Numbered from the stretch's first letter, positions 1-6,344 are shown. The stretch: 7,669 nt of DNA from Gemmatimonadota bacterium (GCA_021604925.1 BQJX01000118.1:1-7669); one strand, 5' to 3'. The notes: a model not told the origin generated them from the sequence alone. Numbers and translations are program-made.

Positions 1-772
1 AGTCGGAAGTGGCGGCGGGCAGCGAGTTCATCCGGTCGCGGGCGCTCTTGGCCAGGGCGTCCTCGGGGAAGCGGGCCAGGAATCTCGAGTACGCGCGGCG
101 GGCGCGGTCGGGATCGCCGCGATCCTCCCAGGTCCGCGCCAGGGCATAGGCGGCGGGCGCATGCTTCCGGTCCAGATCCACTGCCGCCTCGAATTCGCGG
201 ATGGCGCGATCCCAGGCGCGGCGTTGGCGCAGCACCGATCCGAACGCGTAGCGGGAGTCCGCGTGCTTGGGGCGCAGGCGCGCCACTTCCTCCAGCACGG
301 CCGTGGCCGCCACGGCGTCTCCACCCTTCATCAGGGCCAGACCATAGTTGTAGCGGACATCCAACCGCTGGGGCGCCACGTCGAGCGCGGCCCGGAAATG
401 GCCGGCCGCCGCCTGGAAGGCGCCCCGGTCCACGGCGTCCAGGCCCTTGGCGAAGCGATCATCGGCCTGCCGCGCCAGGCGCACGCGCTCATCCAGTTCC
501 TGTCGGACGGGCAGGACCAGGATCTCACCGCGCGACAGCCCGTCGGCGTAGGTGAGGTTGGTCAGTTCCGCGATCGCGGGTCCCAGCGACGCGTCGCCGT
601 AGACCGCCTGGGCCAGTTCGTCGAACGTCTGCGAGGACACCACGCGCACCACGGTTTCTCCGGTCCGGGCGGTGTCGATCTGGGCGGGGCCCAGGATGGC
701 GCAGCCCCCCAGGGCGAGGCTGCTCGCTATCCATGTGCTTTTCCGAATGAATCGCCTCACGCTTTCACTCAC
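1..772 (-). CDS. LysM-TPR lipoprotein, 3' end cut by window edge
   Basis: About 257 residues are visible and no stop is reached before base 1. The N-terminus has a basic stretch (RRFIRK), a hydrophobic run and a lipobox-like LALGGC with Cys24, so export and lipid anchoring are likely. Residues about 42-89 resemble a LysM peptidoglycan-binding domain: VYGDASLGPAIAELTNL followed by a G-x-I-L-V-L-P ending, the usual LysM close. Residues about 95-250 form roughly four tetratricopeptide-like helical pairs (for example FQAAAGHFRAALDVAPQ and WDRAIREFEAAVDLD), normally a protein-binding scaffold. The GTG at 772 overlaps the larC stop (GTGAGTGA) and has a weak GGTGG upstream. An in-frame GTG at 760 is equally possible and would give a 20-residue segment ending at the lipobox Cys. 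What I infer is an envelope scaffold or cell-wall-associated lipoprotein; its partner is unknown. The link to larC may be transcriptional only. Confidence 0.8.
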   Translation of the reverse strand, partial: MSESVRRFIRKSTWIASSLALGGCAILGPAQIDTARTGETVVRVVSSQTFDELAQAVYGDASLGPAIAELTNLTYADGLSRGEILVLPVRQELDERVRLARQADDRFAKGLDAVDRGAFQAAAGHFRAALDVAPQRLDVRYNYGLALMKGGDAVAATAVLEEVARLRPKHADSRYAFGSVLRQRRAWDRAIREFEAAVDLDRKHAPAAYALARTWEDRGDPDRARRAYSRFLARFPEDALAKSARDRMNSLPAATSD

Positions 773-1955
773 TGGATACCACCCATTCGGCAGATCGAAT
801 CAATTGCTCCACCTCTCTCAGGACGTCCAGGAGCGGGATTCCGGTCCGACGGGCGATCTCGCGGCAGCTCTCGTACTCGGGCGCCACCCGCAGCGCGCCA
901 TCGCCCAGCTTCCCGACTTTCACCCGCACCGGTCCCCACGGCGAGGCCAGATCCCGGCTCTCCCGGGGCAGGACCCAGCGGTCCGCCGAGTGGCGACGGA
1001 TGCCAAAGGTGGTGGTCTCGCGGAACAGCACGGCGGCGATGGCCGGGGCCGCCTCCGGGTTCGCCAGCACCGTGAGCCATTGCGCGGGGCGCCCCTTCTT
1101 CATGAGGACGGGCGTGACGAACACGTCCAGGGCACCGGCGTCCATCACCGCCTCGAGCACCGCCGGGATCGCCTCCGGCGTCATGTCGTCCAGGTTGGTC
1201 TCCAGCACCTCCACGCGATCCGTCTCCCAGGGCACGGACGCGTCCGCCGCCTCCCCGATCGTCACACGCAGGAGGTTCGGCCGTCCGGGCAACTCACGGC
1301 GACCCGCCCCGACTCCCACGCGACGGCCCACAAACGGCGCCGCCGACACCGGCACGCCCAGCGTGGTCAGGATCGCGGCGCCGGTGGGGGTGAGAATCTC
1401 GTACGGGATGTCCGTACGAACGATCGGTACTCCCTGAATCAGCTCCAGCACCGCGGGAACCGGCACCGGGATCTTCCCGTGGGCCGAGGCGACTTCCCCG
1501 GTGCCCACCCGCAGCGCGGAAAACGTGACCTGGTTCACTCCGAGCAGGTGAAGCGCAATACAGGCACCGGCGATGTCCAGGATGGCATCCAGGGCGCCCA
1601 CCTCGTGGAAGTGCACTTCCTCCTCGGGAATCCCGTGGCAGCGCGCTTCGGCCTGGGCGAGACGTTGGAAGATCCGCTCCGCCTGCGCCACCACGGGCGG
1701 CGGCAACTCGCCCCCGCGCAGGATCTCCAGCACCTGCGGCAGATGACGGTGCGTGGATTCATCCGGGATCTCGAGTTCAAGTCGCCGGGCCCGCAGACCG
1801 CCGGTGCGCACCTCGGTGGTCTCCAGCCGGAACTCGGGCACGGGCAGCGTGCGGAGAGCCGCGCGCACCTCGTCCACGTCGGCGCCGGCATCCAGCAGCG
1901 CCGCCAGGATCATGTCGCCCGCGGCCCCGGTGACCGGATCGAAGTGCGCGATCAT
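765..1955 (-). CDS. larC: LarC, nickel insertion protein for the nickel-pincer nucleotide cofactor
   Basis: 396 residues. LarC is the CTP-dependent nickel chelatase (cyclometallase) that places Ni into pyridinium-3,5-bisthiocarboxylic acid mononucleotide, the last step of NPN cofactor synthesis in the cytoplasm. Family landmarks are in order: FDPVTGAAGDMILAALLDAG at the N-terminus (family pattern FD..SG..GDM), HRHLPQV (69-75), HFHEVGALDAILDI (115-128), the HGKIPVPVPA stretch (159-168), ILTPTGAA (187-194), then the C-terminal part with LETNLDDMTPE (251-261), MKKGRP (285-290), FRETTTFGIR (311-320) and APEYESC (358-364). The His-rich motifs are plausible metal ligands. In Lactiplantibacillus plantarum the protein is made from larC1 and larC2 by a programmed frameshift; here one uninterrupted frame covers both parts. 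ATG at 1955 sits in an ATGA overlap with the larB stop. The frame stays open further upstream, but that part only mirrors larB. Confidence 0.95.
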   Translation of the reverse strand: MIAHFDPVTGAAGDMILAALLDAGADVDEVRAALRTLPVPEFRLETTEVRTGGLRARRLELEIPDESTHRHLPQVLEILRGGELPPPVVAQAERIFQRLAQAEARCHGIPEEEVHFHEVGALDAILDIAGACIALHLLGVNQVTFSALRVGTGEVASAHGKIPVPVPAVLELIQGVPIVRTDIPYEILTPTGAAILTTLGVPVSAAPFVGRRVGVGAGRRELPGRPNLLRVTIGEAADASVPWETDRVEVLETNLDDMTPEAIPAVLEAVMDAGALDVFVTPVLMKKGRPAQWLTVLANPEAAPAIAAVLFRETTTFGIRRHSADRWVLPRESRDLASPWGPVRVKVGKLGDGALRVAPEYESCREIARRTGIPLLDVLREVEQLIRSAEWVVSSE

Positions 1956-2752
1956 GGCGCCCCGTCGCCCGTCCCGGCGGTTGCACCGGCCGTCGCACCG
2001 GTCGTGGTCCGACGGTTGATGACCGCCGCGGCGTACCCGGCGCCAAACCCGTTGTCGATGTTCACCACCGTGACCCCCGACGCGCAGCTGTTCAGCATGG
2101 CCAGCAGTGCGGCCACGCCGCCAAAGCTGGCCCCGTATCCCACCGAGGTGGGCACCGCGATCACCGGAACTTCCACCAGACCGCCCACCACGCTCGCCAG
2201 TGCGCCCTCCATTCCCGCCACGCACACGATCACGTTGGCGCGGAGCAACGCGTCTCCCTGCCCGAGCAGCCGATGGATGCCGGCGACCCCGCCGTCGTAG
2301 AGGCGCTCCACTTCGCTGCCCAGGATGTCCGCGGTCACCGCCGCCTCCTCGGCCACCGGCAGGTCCGACGTTCCCGCCGAAACCACCAGGACTCCCGGCC
2401 GTTGCGGCTCCGGATCGCGTCTCCGACGCCAGTGGACCGTGCGCGCCAGTTCATTCCAGCTCCCGTCCGCGTGCGCGGCCAACAGCGCCGGCGCGGTGGC
2501 TTCGGCCACCCGCGTGACCAGCACGTCCTCGTCCTGCGCCAGCATGCGTCCGGCGATCTCCACCACCTGCGCGGTGGTCTTGCCCTCGGCCAGGATGACT
2601 TCCGGCAGGCCGCGCCGCAGTCGCCGATGGTGGTCGACGTTCGCGAACCCGAGATCCTCGAAGGCGAGGTTCTTCAGCCGGCCCACGCCGTCGTCCACGG
2701 ACAGGCGGCCTTCGCGGATCTCCCGCAGGAGGTGTCGGAGAGTCTTTTCCAT
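1952..2752 (-). CDS. larB: LarB, pyridinium-3,5-biscarboxylic acid mononucleotide synthase
   Basis: 266 residues. LarB carboxylates the pyridinium ring of nicotinic acid adenine dinucleotide and hydrolyses the phosphoanhydride, releasing AMP and the biscarboxylic mononucleotide: the first step of NPN cofactor synthesis. The N-terminal region holds DHHRRLRRGLPEVILAEGKT (40-59), typical of the family. The PurE-like C-terminal domain starts near residue 120 with VLVVSAGTSDLPVAEEA (121-137) and continues with AGMEGALASVVGGL (179-192), VPTSVGYGASFGG (200-212) and NSCASGV...NIDNGFGAGY (221-240). Cys223 in NSCASG corresponds to the cysteine reported to attack the substrate ring in L. plantarum LarB (Cys221 there, from memory). 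The last ~20 residues are a Thr/Gly/Ala tail (TTTGATAGATAGTGDGAP) beyond the conserved core. The ATG lies 41 bases after the preceding stop, with GGTAGG as a weak ribosome binding site, and the stop overlaps the larC start (ATGA). Confidence 0.96.
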   Translation of the reverse strand: MEKTLRHLLREIREGRLSVDDGVGRLKNLAFEDLGFANVDHHRRLRRGLPEVILAEGKTTAQVVEIAGRMLAQDEDVLVTRVAEATAPALLAAHADGSWNELARTVHWRRRRDPEPQRPGVLVVSAGTSDLPVAEEAAVTADILGSEVERLYDGGVAGIHRLLGQGDALLRANVIVCVAGMEGALASVVGGLVEVPVIAVPTSVGYGASFGGVAALLAMLNSCASGVTVVNIDNGFGAGYAAAVINRRTTTGATAGATAGTGDGAP

Positions 2753-2793
2753 GGGGGACAGCCTACCATTTCGCGCGGGAGTGCGTGGGCCGG

Positions 2794-4662
2794 TCAGGCG
2801 CCGCTGCTGTCCTGGCCGCCGCCGCGACTGGATCCGCCGCCCCCGCGGCGCCCGCGACGTCGGCCGCTGCGACGTTTCCCGCCGCCGGAGCGCTTGCCGC
2901 CACTGCGACCGGACTCGCCGGCGGAATCACCGGTGCCGGGCGCCGGGCGCGTCTTTGCGGGCCGCGTCCCGGAGGTGCGGGAGCGGCCGCTGCTTCCCCG
3001 ACCGCCGCGATCACTTCGGCTCTCCCGGTCCCGACCTCCTCGACGTCGATGGGGGCGCCGACCGGAAGCTTCGCCCCGCCGACGCGTTCCCCTGCGAACG
3101 ACCACCTTGTCCGGACGGACGGTGGTGAACACCGACACGATCCCCAGAAGCGCCGCGCCGAGCACGATCCACGGCATGGTTCCGTCCAGCGCGTTCGCGG
3201 CCGCTCCCACTCCGGGAACGCCGGCCGCCAGGATATGATCGATGGCATGCAGCAGAAAGACGAGCACCGGAGCGTAGGCGATCACCAGGATGCCCGCGCG
3301 CGCGAGAACCCCGTCTTCCGTTTCCCAGAGGGCGCGCGCCCCGCGGGCCGCCACCAGCACCAGCGCCGGCAGGAGCACCAGGCACGCCGCGAGGAGCGCC
3401 GCGTGCGGACGCGCGCCGCCGACCACGGGGATCAGCAGCGTTCCCATCAGCACCCAGATCAACAGGAACGTGTACTCCTGGCGCCGGACCACGCCCGGAC
3501 GCAGCCCGCGCAACACGAGCCACCCCGCGCCGAGTACGAACAGCGGCGGCACCGTCATCGGAACGTCCAGCGTGCCGGTGGTGAGCTGGTCGGATCGCAC
3601 CGCAAAGATCCACAGTCCCACGAACAACCACGGCAACAGCCCCGCGGCTCGCCAGGGCCGACCCGCGGCCCACTCGATCGCCCGCACCACCGCCACCACC
3701 AACACGGCCGTGCCCATGAGCAGGTCCCCCATGGGGCCGGGCGACAGCAGCTTGCGGTAGACGTCGGCCCACAGCTCCGGCGAAGAAGACGTGGGCAGCA
3801 GATGGAACAGGCCCAGCGGCGCCCCGCCCAGGTAGAACTCGGCGGCCCACATGGACACGGTGGCCCCCACCAGCAATCCGCCCGCGCCCAGGAACGCCAG
3901 CGCCGCCGTGGCCGCCGGGCGACCCACCGGCAGCGTGGTGGCGTTCGAGTCGGAGCGACGAATCCCGAGCAGCAGCCAGACCAGCAACGTGGTGGCAAAC
4001 GTGGCGATGCCCGCCGGGGTCATCAGGAGTCCCAGCCCCAGGAAGACTCCGGCCACGCCGATGCGGATCGCGTTGACCCCCGCCAGCTCCACTTCCCGAT
4101 GGCGGCTCTGCAGGGACAGCGCCCAGACCACCCCCATCAGGACCAGCATCTCGCCCAGCATCAACGGCAACGCGCTGGAGCCCGCCTGCACCCACGGCGC
4201 CGTCACCGCCAGCAGCGACGCCGCCAGCAACGCGGCCGCATCTCCCACGATGAGTCGCGCGAGCAGATAGAAGACAAGCAACGCCGCCAGCCCGGCCGCC
4301 AGCGAAGGAAGGCGCGTGGCCAACCGCTGCGTCGGCGTGAGCGTCGCGGACTCGATCTCGGCCCCTTGCCACGCCCACGTGGCCAGGGTCAGCTGGCGGG
4401 AGAATGCGCTGACGTCGCTCTTCGCCTCCCAGGGAGTGAGCGCCTCCTGCACCCACGCGGTCTCCGCGGGACGCACGGGCTCCGAGCCGAGTCGCGCGAG
4501 GCCGGGAAGCCAGAGCAGACACAGCAGCGCGATTCCGAGAGCGGTCCAGGGAACGCGGGACTCCACGCCGGAGATCTGCCGCAGCAGCATCCCGGTGGGG
4601 TCCACCACGGGGATGATCTTGCGAGGCGGGGGGCGATGGCTCGCGGAGGAGGAAGGGGTCAC
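2794..4662 (-). CDS. Polytopic membrane protein, glycosyltransferase-39/ArnT-like, with Arg/Gly-rich C-terminal tail
   Basis: 622 residues with about 13 predicted membrane helices by eye between residues 38 and 515. After a short cytoplasm-like N-terminus and a first helix (about 39-58) comes a polar loop (59-112), then TRLPSLAAGLAALLVFYLLA (116-135), which resembles the R-L-P-S-x-x-x-G-L-x-x-x-L helix of lipid-linked-sugar glycosyltransferases of the PMT/ArnT type. Those enzymes move a sugar from a polyprenyl phosphate to an acceptor outside the membrane. The usual acidic D-E-x-R-Y motif in the first loop is not clear; the nearest acids are Glu61 and Glu67 (SEPVRPAETAW), so activity is uncertain. 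Residues 516-622 form a soluble tail with 30 Arg and 29 Gly by hand count, probably disordered. GTG at 4662 overlaps the tmk stop by four bases (GTGA) and has GGGAAGG seven bases upstream. An ATG at 4719 would overlap tmk by 61 bases and is less likely. The substrate is unknown. Confidence 0.8.
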   Translation of the reverse strand: MTPSSSASHRPPPRKIIPVVDPTGMLLRQISGVESRVPWTALGIALLCLLWLPGLARLGSEPVRPAETAWVQEALTPWEAKSDVSAFSRQLTLATWAWQGAEIESATLTPTQRLATRLPSLAAGLAALLVFYLLARLIVGDAAALLAASLLAVTAPWVQAGSSALPLMLGEMLVLMGVVWALSLQSRHREVELAGVNAIRIGVAGVFLGLGLLMTPAGIATFATTLLVWLLLGIRRSDSNATTLPVGRPAATAALAFLGAGGLLVGATVSMWAAEFYLGGAPLGLFHLLPTSSSPELWADVYRKLLSPGPMGDLLMGTAVLVVAVVRAIEWAAGRPWRAAGLLPWLFVGLWIFAVRSDQLTTGTLDVPMTVPPLFVLGAGWLVLRGLRPGVVRRQEYTFLLIWVLMGTLLIPVVGGARPHAALLAACLVLLPALVLVAARGARALWETEDGVLARAGILVIAYAPVLVFLLHAIDHILAAGVPGVGAAANALDGTMPWIVLGAALLGIVSVFTTVRPDKVVVRRGTRRRGEASGRRPHRRRGGRDRESRSDRGGRGSSGRSRTSGTRPAKTRPAPGTGDSAGESGRSGGKRSGGGKRRSGRRRGRRGGGGSSRGGGQDSSGA

Positions 4663-5315
4663 GGCCGCGCCTTCCCGTCCACCAGTCGATCGGCGATCGC
4701 GGCGAGCACCCGCGCCCACACTTCATCCGGGCCGCCGTCCGTGGGAATGACCCGGAAGCGGTCGGGGTGCTTGGCGGCGATCTCGCGGTAGGCGGCGCGC
4801 ACCCGCTCGTGGAAGACCAGGGCTTCGCGCTCCATGCGGTCCAGGTCCTCGGTGCCGCCGGCTCGCCCTTCGCGGCGCGCGAGTCCTTCTTCCGGAGCCA
4901 CGTCGAAGTAGAACGTGAGGTCGGGAGTCACGCCGCACGTGGCCCAGTCGTTCATCGTCTCCACGAAGTCGATGCCCAGATCGCGGCCGCCCCCCTGGTA
5001 CGCCGTGGACGAGTCGCCGAAGCGATCGCAGATCACGGCGGCGCCGCGTTCCAGCGCCGGTCGAATCACTTCCGAAGCGAGCTGGGCGCGCGACGCCAGA
5101 TAGAGCGCCAGCTCCGCGCGGGGATCCAGCGAGTCCACGCGATGCAGCAGGAGATCGCGCACCACCTCGCCGGCCTCGGTGCCGCCGGGCTCGCGGGTCT
5201 CGACCACTTCGTAGCCTTGTGCACGGAAATGCTCCGACAGGCGGAGCCCCTGTGTCGTCTTGCCGGAACCCTCACCACCCTCCAGGGTGATGAAGACTCC
5301 TGTCCGGCTTCCCAT
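4659..5315 (-). CDS. tmk: Thymidylate kinase
   Basis: 218 residues, close to the usual bacterial length. It phosphorylates dTMP to dTDP with ATP in the cytoplasm, an essential step in dTTP synthesis. The P-loop is EGGEGSGKTT (12-21). TREPGGT (40-46), the DRFGDSSTAYQGGG stretch beginning at Asp96 (the DR[YF] motif and nucleotide-binding segment) and the basic lid REGRAGG...LDRME (147-161) follow in order. A P-loop without arginine combined with arginines in the lid matches the type II (E. coli-like) enzyme. The ATG at 5315 was chosen because GGGAG lies five bases upstream and because the protein then begins MGSRTGVFITLEGG, as most family members do. An in-frame ATG at 5360 would add a 15-residue Gly-rich extension with no good ribosome binding site. 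It lies 66 bases after the phosphatidyltransferase stop and overlaps the next gene at GTGA. Confidence 0.96.
   Translation of the reverse strand: MGSRTGVFITLEGGEGSGKTTQGLRLSEHFRAQGYEVVETREPGGTEAGEVVRDLLLHRVDSLDPRAELALYLASRAQLASEVIRPALERGAAVICDRFGDSSTAYQGGGRDLGIDFVETMNDWATCGVTPDLTFYFDVAPEEGLARREGRAGGTEDLDRMEREALVFHERVRAAYREIAAKHPDRFRVIPTDGGPDEVWARVLAAIADRLVDGKARP
4670..4676 (-). promoter_or_regulatory. Ribosome binding site inside tmk for the membrane protein
   Basis: GGGAAGG on the minus strand lies seven bases before the GTG at 4662, inside the last codons of tmk. It supports the GTGA overlap start over the ATG at 4719. Confidence 0.55.
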
Positions 5316-5320
5316 TCCCT

Positions 5321-5330
5321 CTCCCACTCC
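5321..5330 (-). promoter_or_regulatory. Ribosome binding site deciding the tmk start
   Basis: The minus-strand purine-rich run GGAGTGGGAG ends five bases before the ATG at 5315. The upstream in-frame ATG at 5360 lacks a comparable site, so the shorter Tmk is preferred. Confidence 0.6.
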
Positions 5331-5381
5331 GCGCCCACCGAATCCGGAGGCTGGCGACATCGCCCGGCCGAACCGTGTTCC

Positions 5382-6038
5382 CTAGGCCGACGGCGGGGCG
5401 GGCTCGATTTCCCGAGCCTCCACCTTCACATCTCCGTCGTCCGGTGCCTCGGAAGCTTCTTCGCGCGCCATCGAACGGGCCACCAGGACCATGCGCTGCA
5501 CACTCGTCAGGTTGGTGAAGACCGCGAGCACCCAAAGCACGACCCGCAGGCCGCCCTCGAGGAAGAAGCTACCCAACGCCAGTAACACGATTCGCTCGGG
5601 GCGCTGCAACATGCCGCCCGAAACTTCCTGACCCAGTCCCTCGGCGCGAGCCTTCGTGTAGCTCACCATGAGACTGCCGGTGATTCCGAGGACCGCGACG
5701 ACCTGGGTGAGCGTCTCTCCCTGGAACCGCCAGACGATTCCAAGGAAGACCGCGATCTCCGCGTACCGATCGAGATTCGAATCCAGAAACGCTCCGAACC
5801 GGCTCATCCGATGCCCTTCGCGGGCAACCGCTCCATCGAGCAGGTCGAAGACCCCCGCGAGAAGCAGCAGGAATGCCGCCCATCCCAACGGGCCTTCGCC
5901 GTAGAGCCAACCCGCCGCCAGCGAAACCGCCAAACCGGCGTACGACAGCGTGTTCGGGTGGATCCCGCTGCGAATCAGCGCGCCGGTGATCGGGCGCAAG
6001 ATCCGCAGGACAGCCGGTTTGAAGTCTTTCGCGTTCAC
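5382..6038 (-). CDS. CDP-alcohol phosphatidyltransferase, possibly phosphatidylinositol-phosphate synthase-like
   Basis: 218 residues, integral membrane. The full family signature is present: D-x-x-D-G-x-x-A-R-x8-G-x3-D-x3-D, read as DLLDGAVAREGHRMSRFGAFLDSNLD (positions 65-90, catalytic and metal-binding Asp65, Asp68, Asp86, Asp90). Such enzymes displace CMP from a CDP-linked lipid with an alcohol to make phospholipid head groups. Several hydrophobic segments cover residues about 9-180, and the last 30 residues are an acidic soluble tail. The segment SYTKARAEGLG (126-136) followed by GGMLQRPER (141-149) resembles phosphatidylinositol-phosphate synthases of Actinobacteria and archaeal archaetidylinositol-phosphate synthases more than glycerol-phosphate PgsA; this sub-family call is tentative. 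GTG at 6038 was chosen because GAGGGA lies just upstream (6047-6042). A TTG at 6068 would add ten residues. It is the first gene of the probable minus-strand operon. Confidence 0.9.
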   Translation of the reverse strand: MNAKDFKPAVLRILRPITGALIRSGIHPNTLSYAGLAVSLAAGWLYGEGPLGWAAFLLLLAGVFDLLDGAVAREGHRMSRFGAFLDSNLDRYAEIAVFLGIVWRFQGETLTQVVAVLGITGSLMVSYTKARAEGLGQEVSGGMLQRPERIVLLALGSFFLEGGLRVVLWVLAVFTNLTSVQRMVLVARSMAREEASEAPDDGDVKVEAREIEPAPPSA

Positions 6039-6041
6039 GAT

Positions 6042-6047
6042 TCCCTC
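6042..6047 (-). promoter_or_regulatory. Ribosome binding site deciding the phosphatidyltransferase start
   Basis: GAGGGA on the minus strand ends three bases before the GTG at 6038 (GAGG at a five-base spacing). The competing upstream TTG at 6068 has only a distant GGAAGG. This favours the GTG start. Confidence 0.55.
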
Positions 6048-6060
6048 GGTGACACCGGAC

Positions 6061-6088
6061 TCCGGCAACGCCGGAAACTACCTTCCGG
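6061..6088. repeat. Two overlapping short inverted repeats upstream of the minus-strand operon
   Basis: TCCGGC-AAC-GCCGGA (6061-6075) is a perfect 6-bp stem with a three-base loop. CCGGAA-N6-TTCCGG (6071-6076 with 6083-6088) is a perfect 18-base dyad that shares bases with it. They lie about 25-50 bases upstream of the GTG at 6038, between the candidate promoter and the gene. They could form alternative leader structures or an operator. In GC-rich DNA short dyads are common, so function is uncertain. Confidence 0.6.
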
Positions 6089-6092
6089 GGCC

Positions 6093-6121
6093 AGATTGGG
6101 GCCTTCTGGGGGCCCGGTCAA
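6093..6121 (-). promoter_or_regulatory. Weak candidate promoter for the minus-strand operon
   Basis: On the minus strand TTGACC (6121-6116) matches five of six bases of a sigma-70 -35 box. Seventeen bases later comes CAATCT (6098-6093), which keeps only the A at position 2 and the T at position 6 of a -10 box. It lies about 55 bases upstream of the GTG of the phosphatidyltransferase. Position and spacing fit, but the -10 match is poor and the background is GC-rich, so this is only a guess. Confidence 0.25.
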
Positions 6122-6143
6122 GCGGATCTGCCTGAGGCAATGG

Positions 6144-6181
6144 GACGGGCCCTGCGCGAGGCCCCCTTCCGGGGGCCCGTC
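6144..6181. repeat. GC-rich nested hairpin
   Basis: GACGGGCCC (6144-6152) and GGGCCCGTC (6173-6181) are perfect 9-bp inverted repeats. Inside and overlapping them, GGCCCCC (6160-6166) pairs with GGGGGCC (6171-6177) across a four-base TTCC loop. The two pairings compete, so the RNA could switch between them. No T-run follows on either strand, and no gene ends here, so it is not an ordinary terminator. Confidence 0.6.
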
Positions 6182-6344
6182 GGCGCCTCGGGGCCGACTC
6201 CATACCGGTGCCGGGCGAGAGTCCACCCTCCGCCGGGTCGTCCCGGAGCCCCGGCCGCGCCCAACCCTCCCTCCTCCCACGGGCCCCGGACCCCCGGCCG
6301 GGCGAAGCCCACCCGTCCTCCGATCGGTCCCCAACGGCCCGAGA

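Larger units (their letters stand above)
6081..6181 (+). repeat. Three copies of a CCTTCYGGGG(G)CC(C) motif
   Basis: Copies start at 6081 (CCTTCCGGGGCC), 6102 (CCTTCTGGGGGCCCGGTC) and 6165 (CCTTCCGGGGGCCCGTC). The starts are 21 and 63 bases apart, close to two and six helical turns, so the copies would face the same side of the DNA. The two longer copies match over about 17 bases with one substitution and one inserted G. Confidence 0.6.

Noticed and set aside
1955..2225. Extended LarC beginning 90 codons upstream
   Set aside because: The extra Arg/Gly-rich sequence is the other frame of larB. The ATG at 1955 starts exactly at the conserved LarC N-terminus and overlaps the larB stop as ATGA.
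672..2300. Plus-strand open frame opposite larC and larB
   Set aside because: It is a shadow of two genes with strong family motifs on the minus strand.
2763..3248. Alternative minus-strand frame (161 codons) under the Arg/Gly tail, which could mean the membrane protein is frameshifted
   Set aside because: Its product is Ala/Pro low-complexity. The membrane protein frame continues to its own stop without a break, and its tail is a recognisable RGG type. It cannot be excluded fully without reads.
2785..4791. Long plus-strand open frame (668 codons) opposite the membrane protein
   Set aside because: Its product is rich in Arg, Gln and His with no domain, while the minus strand gives clear membrane helices and good start/stop coupling.
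6144..6181. Rho-independent terminator
   Set aside because: No T-run follows on either strand and no gene ends here.
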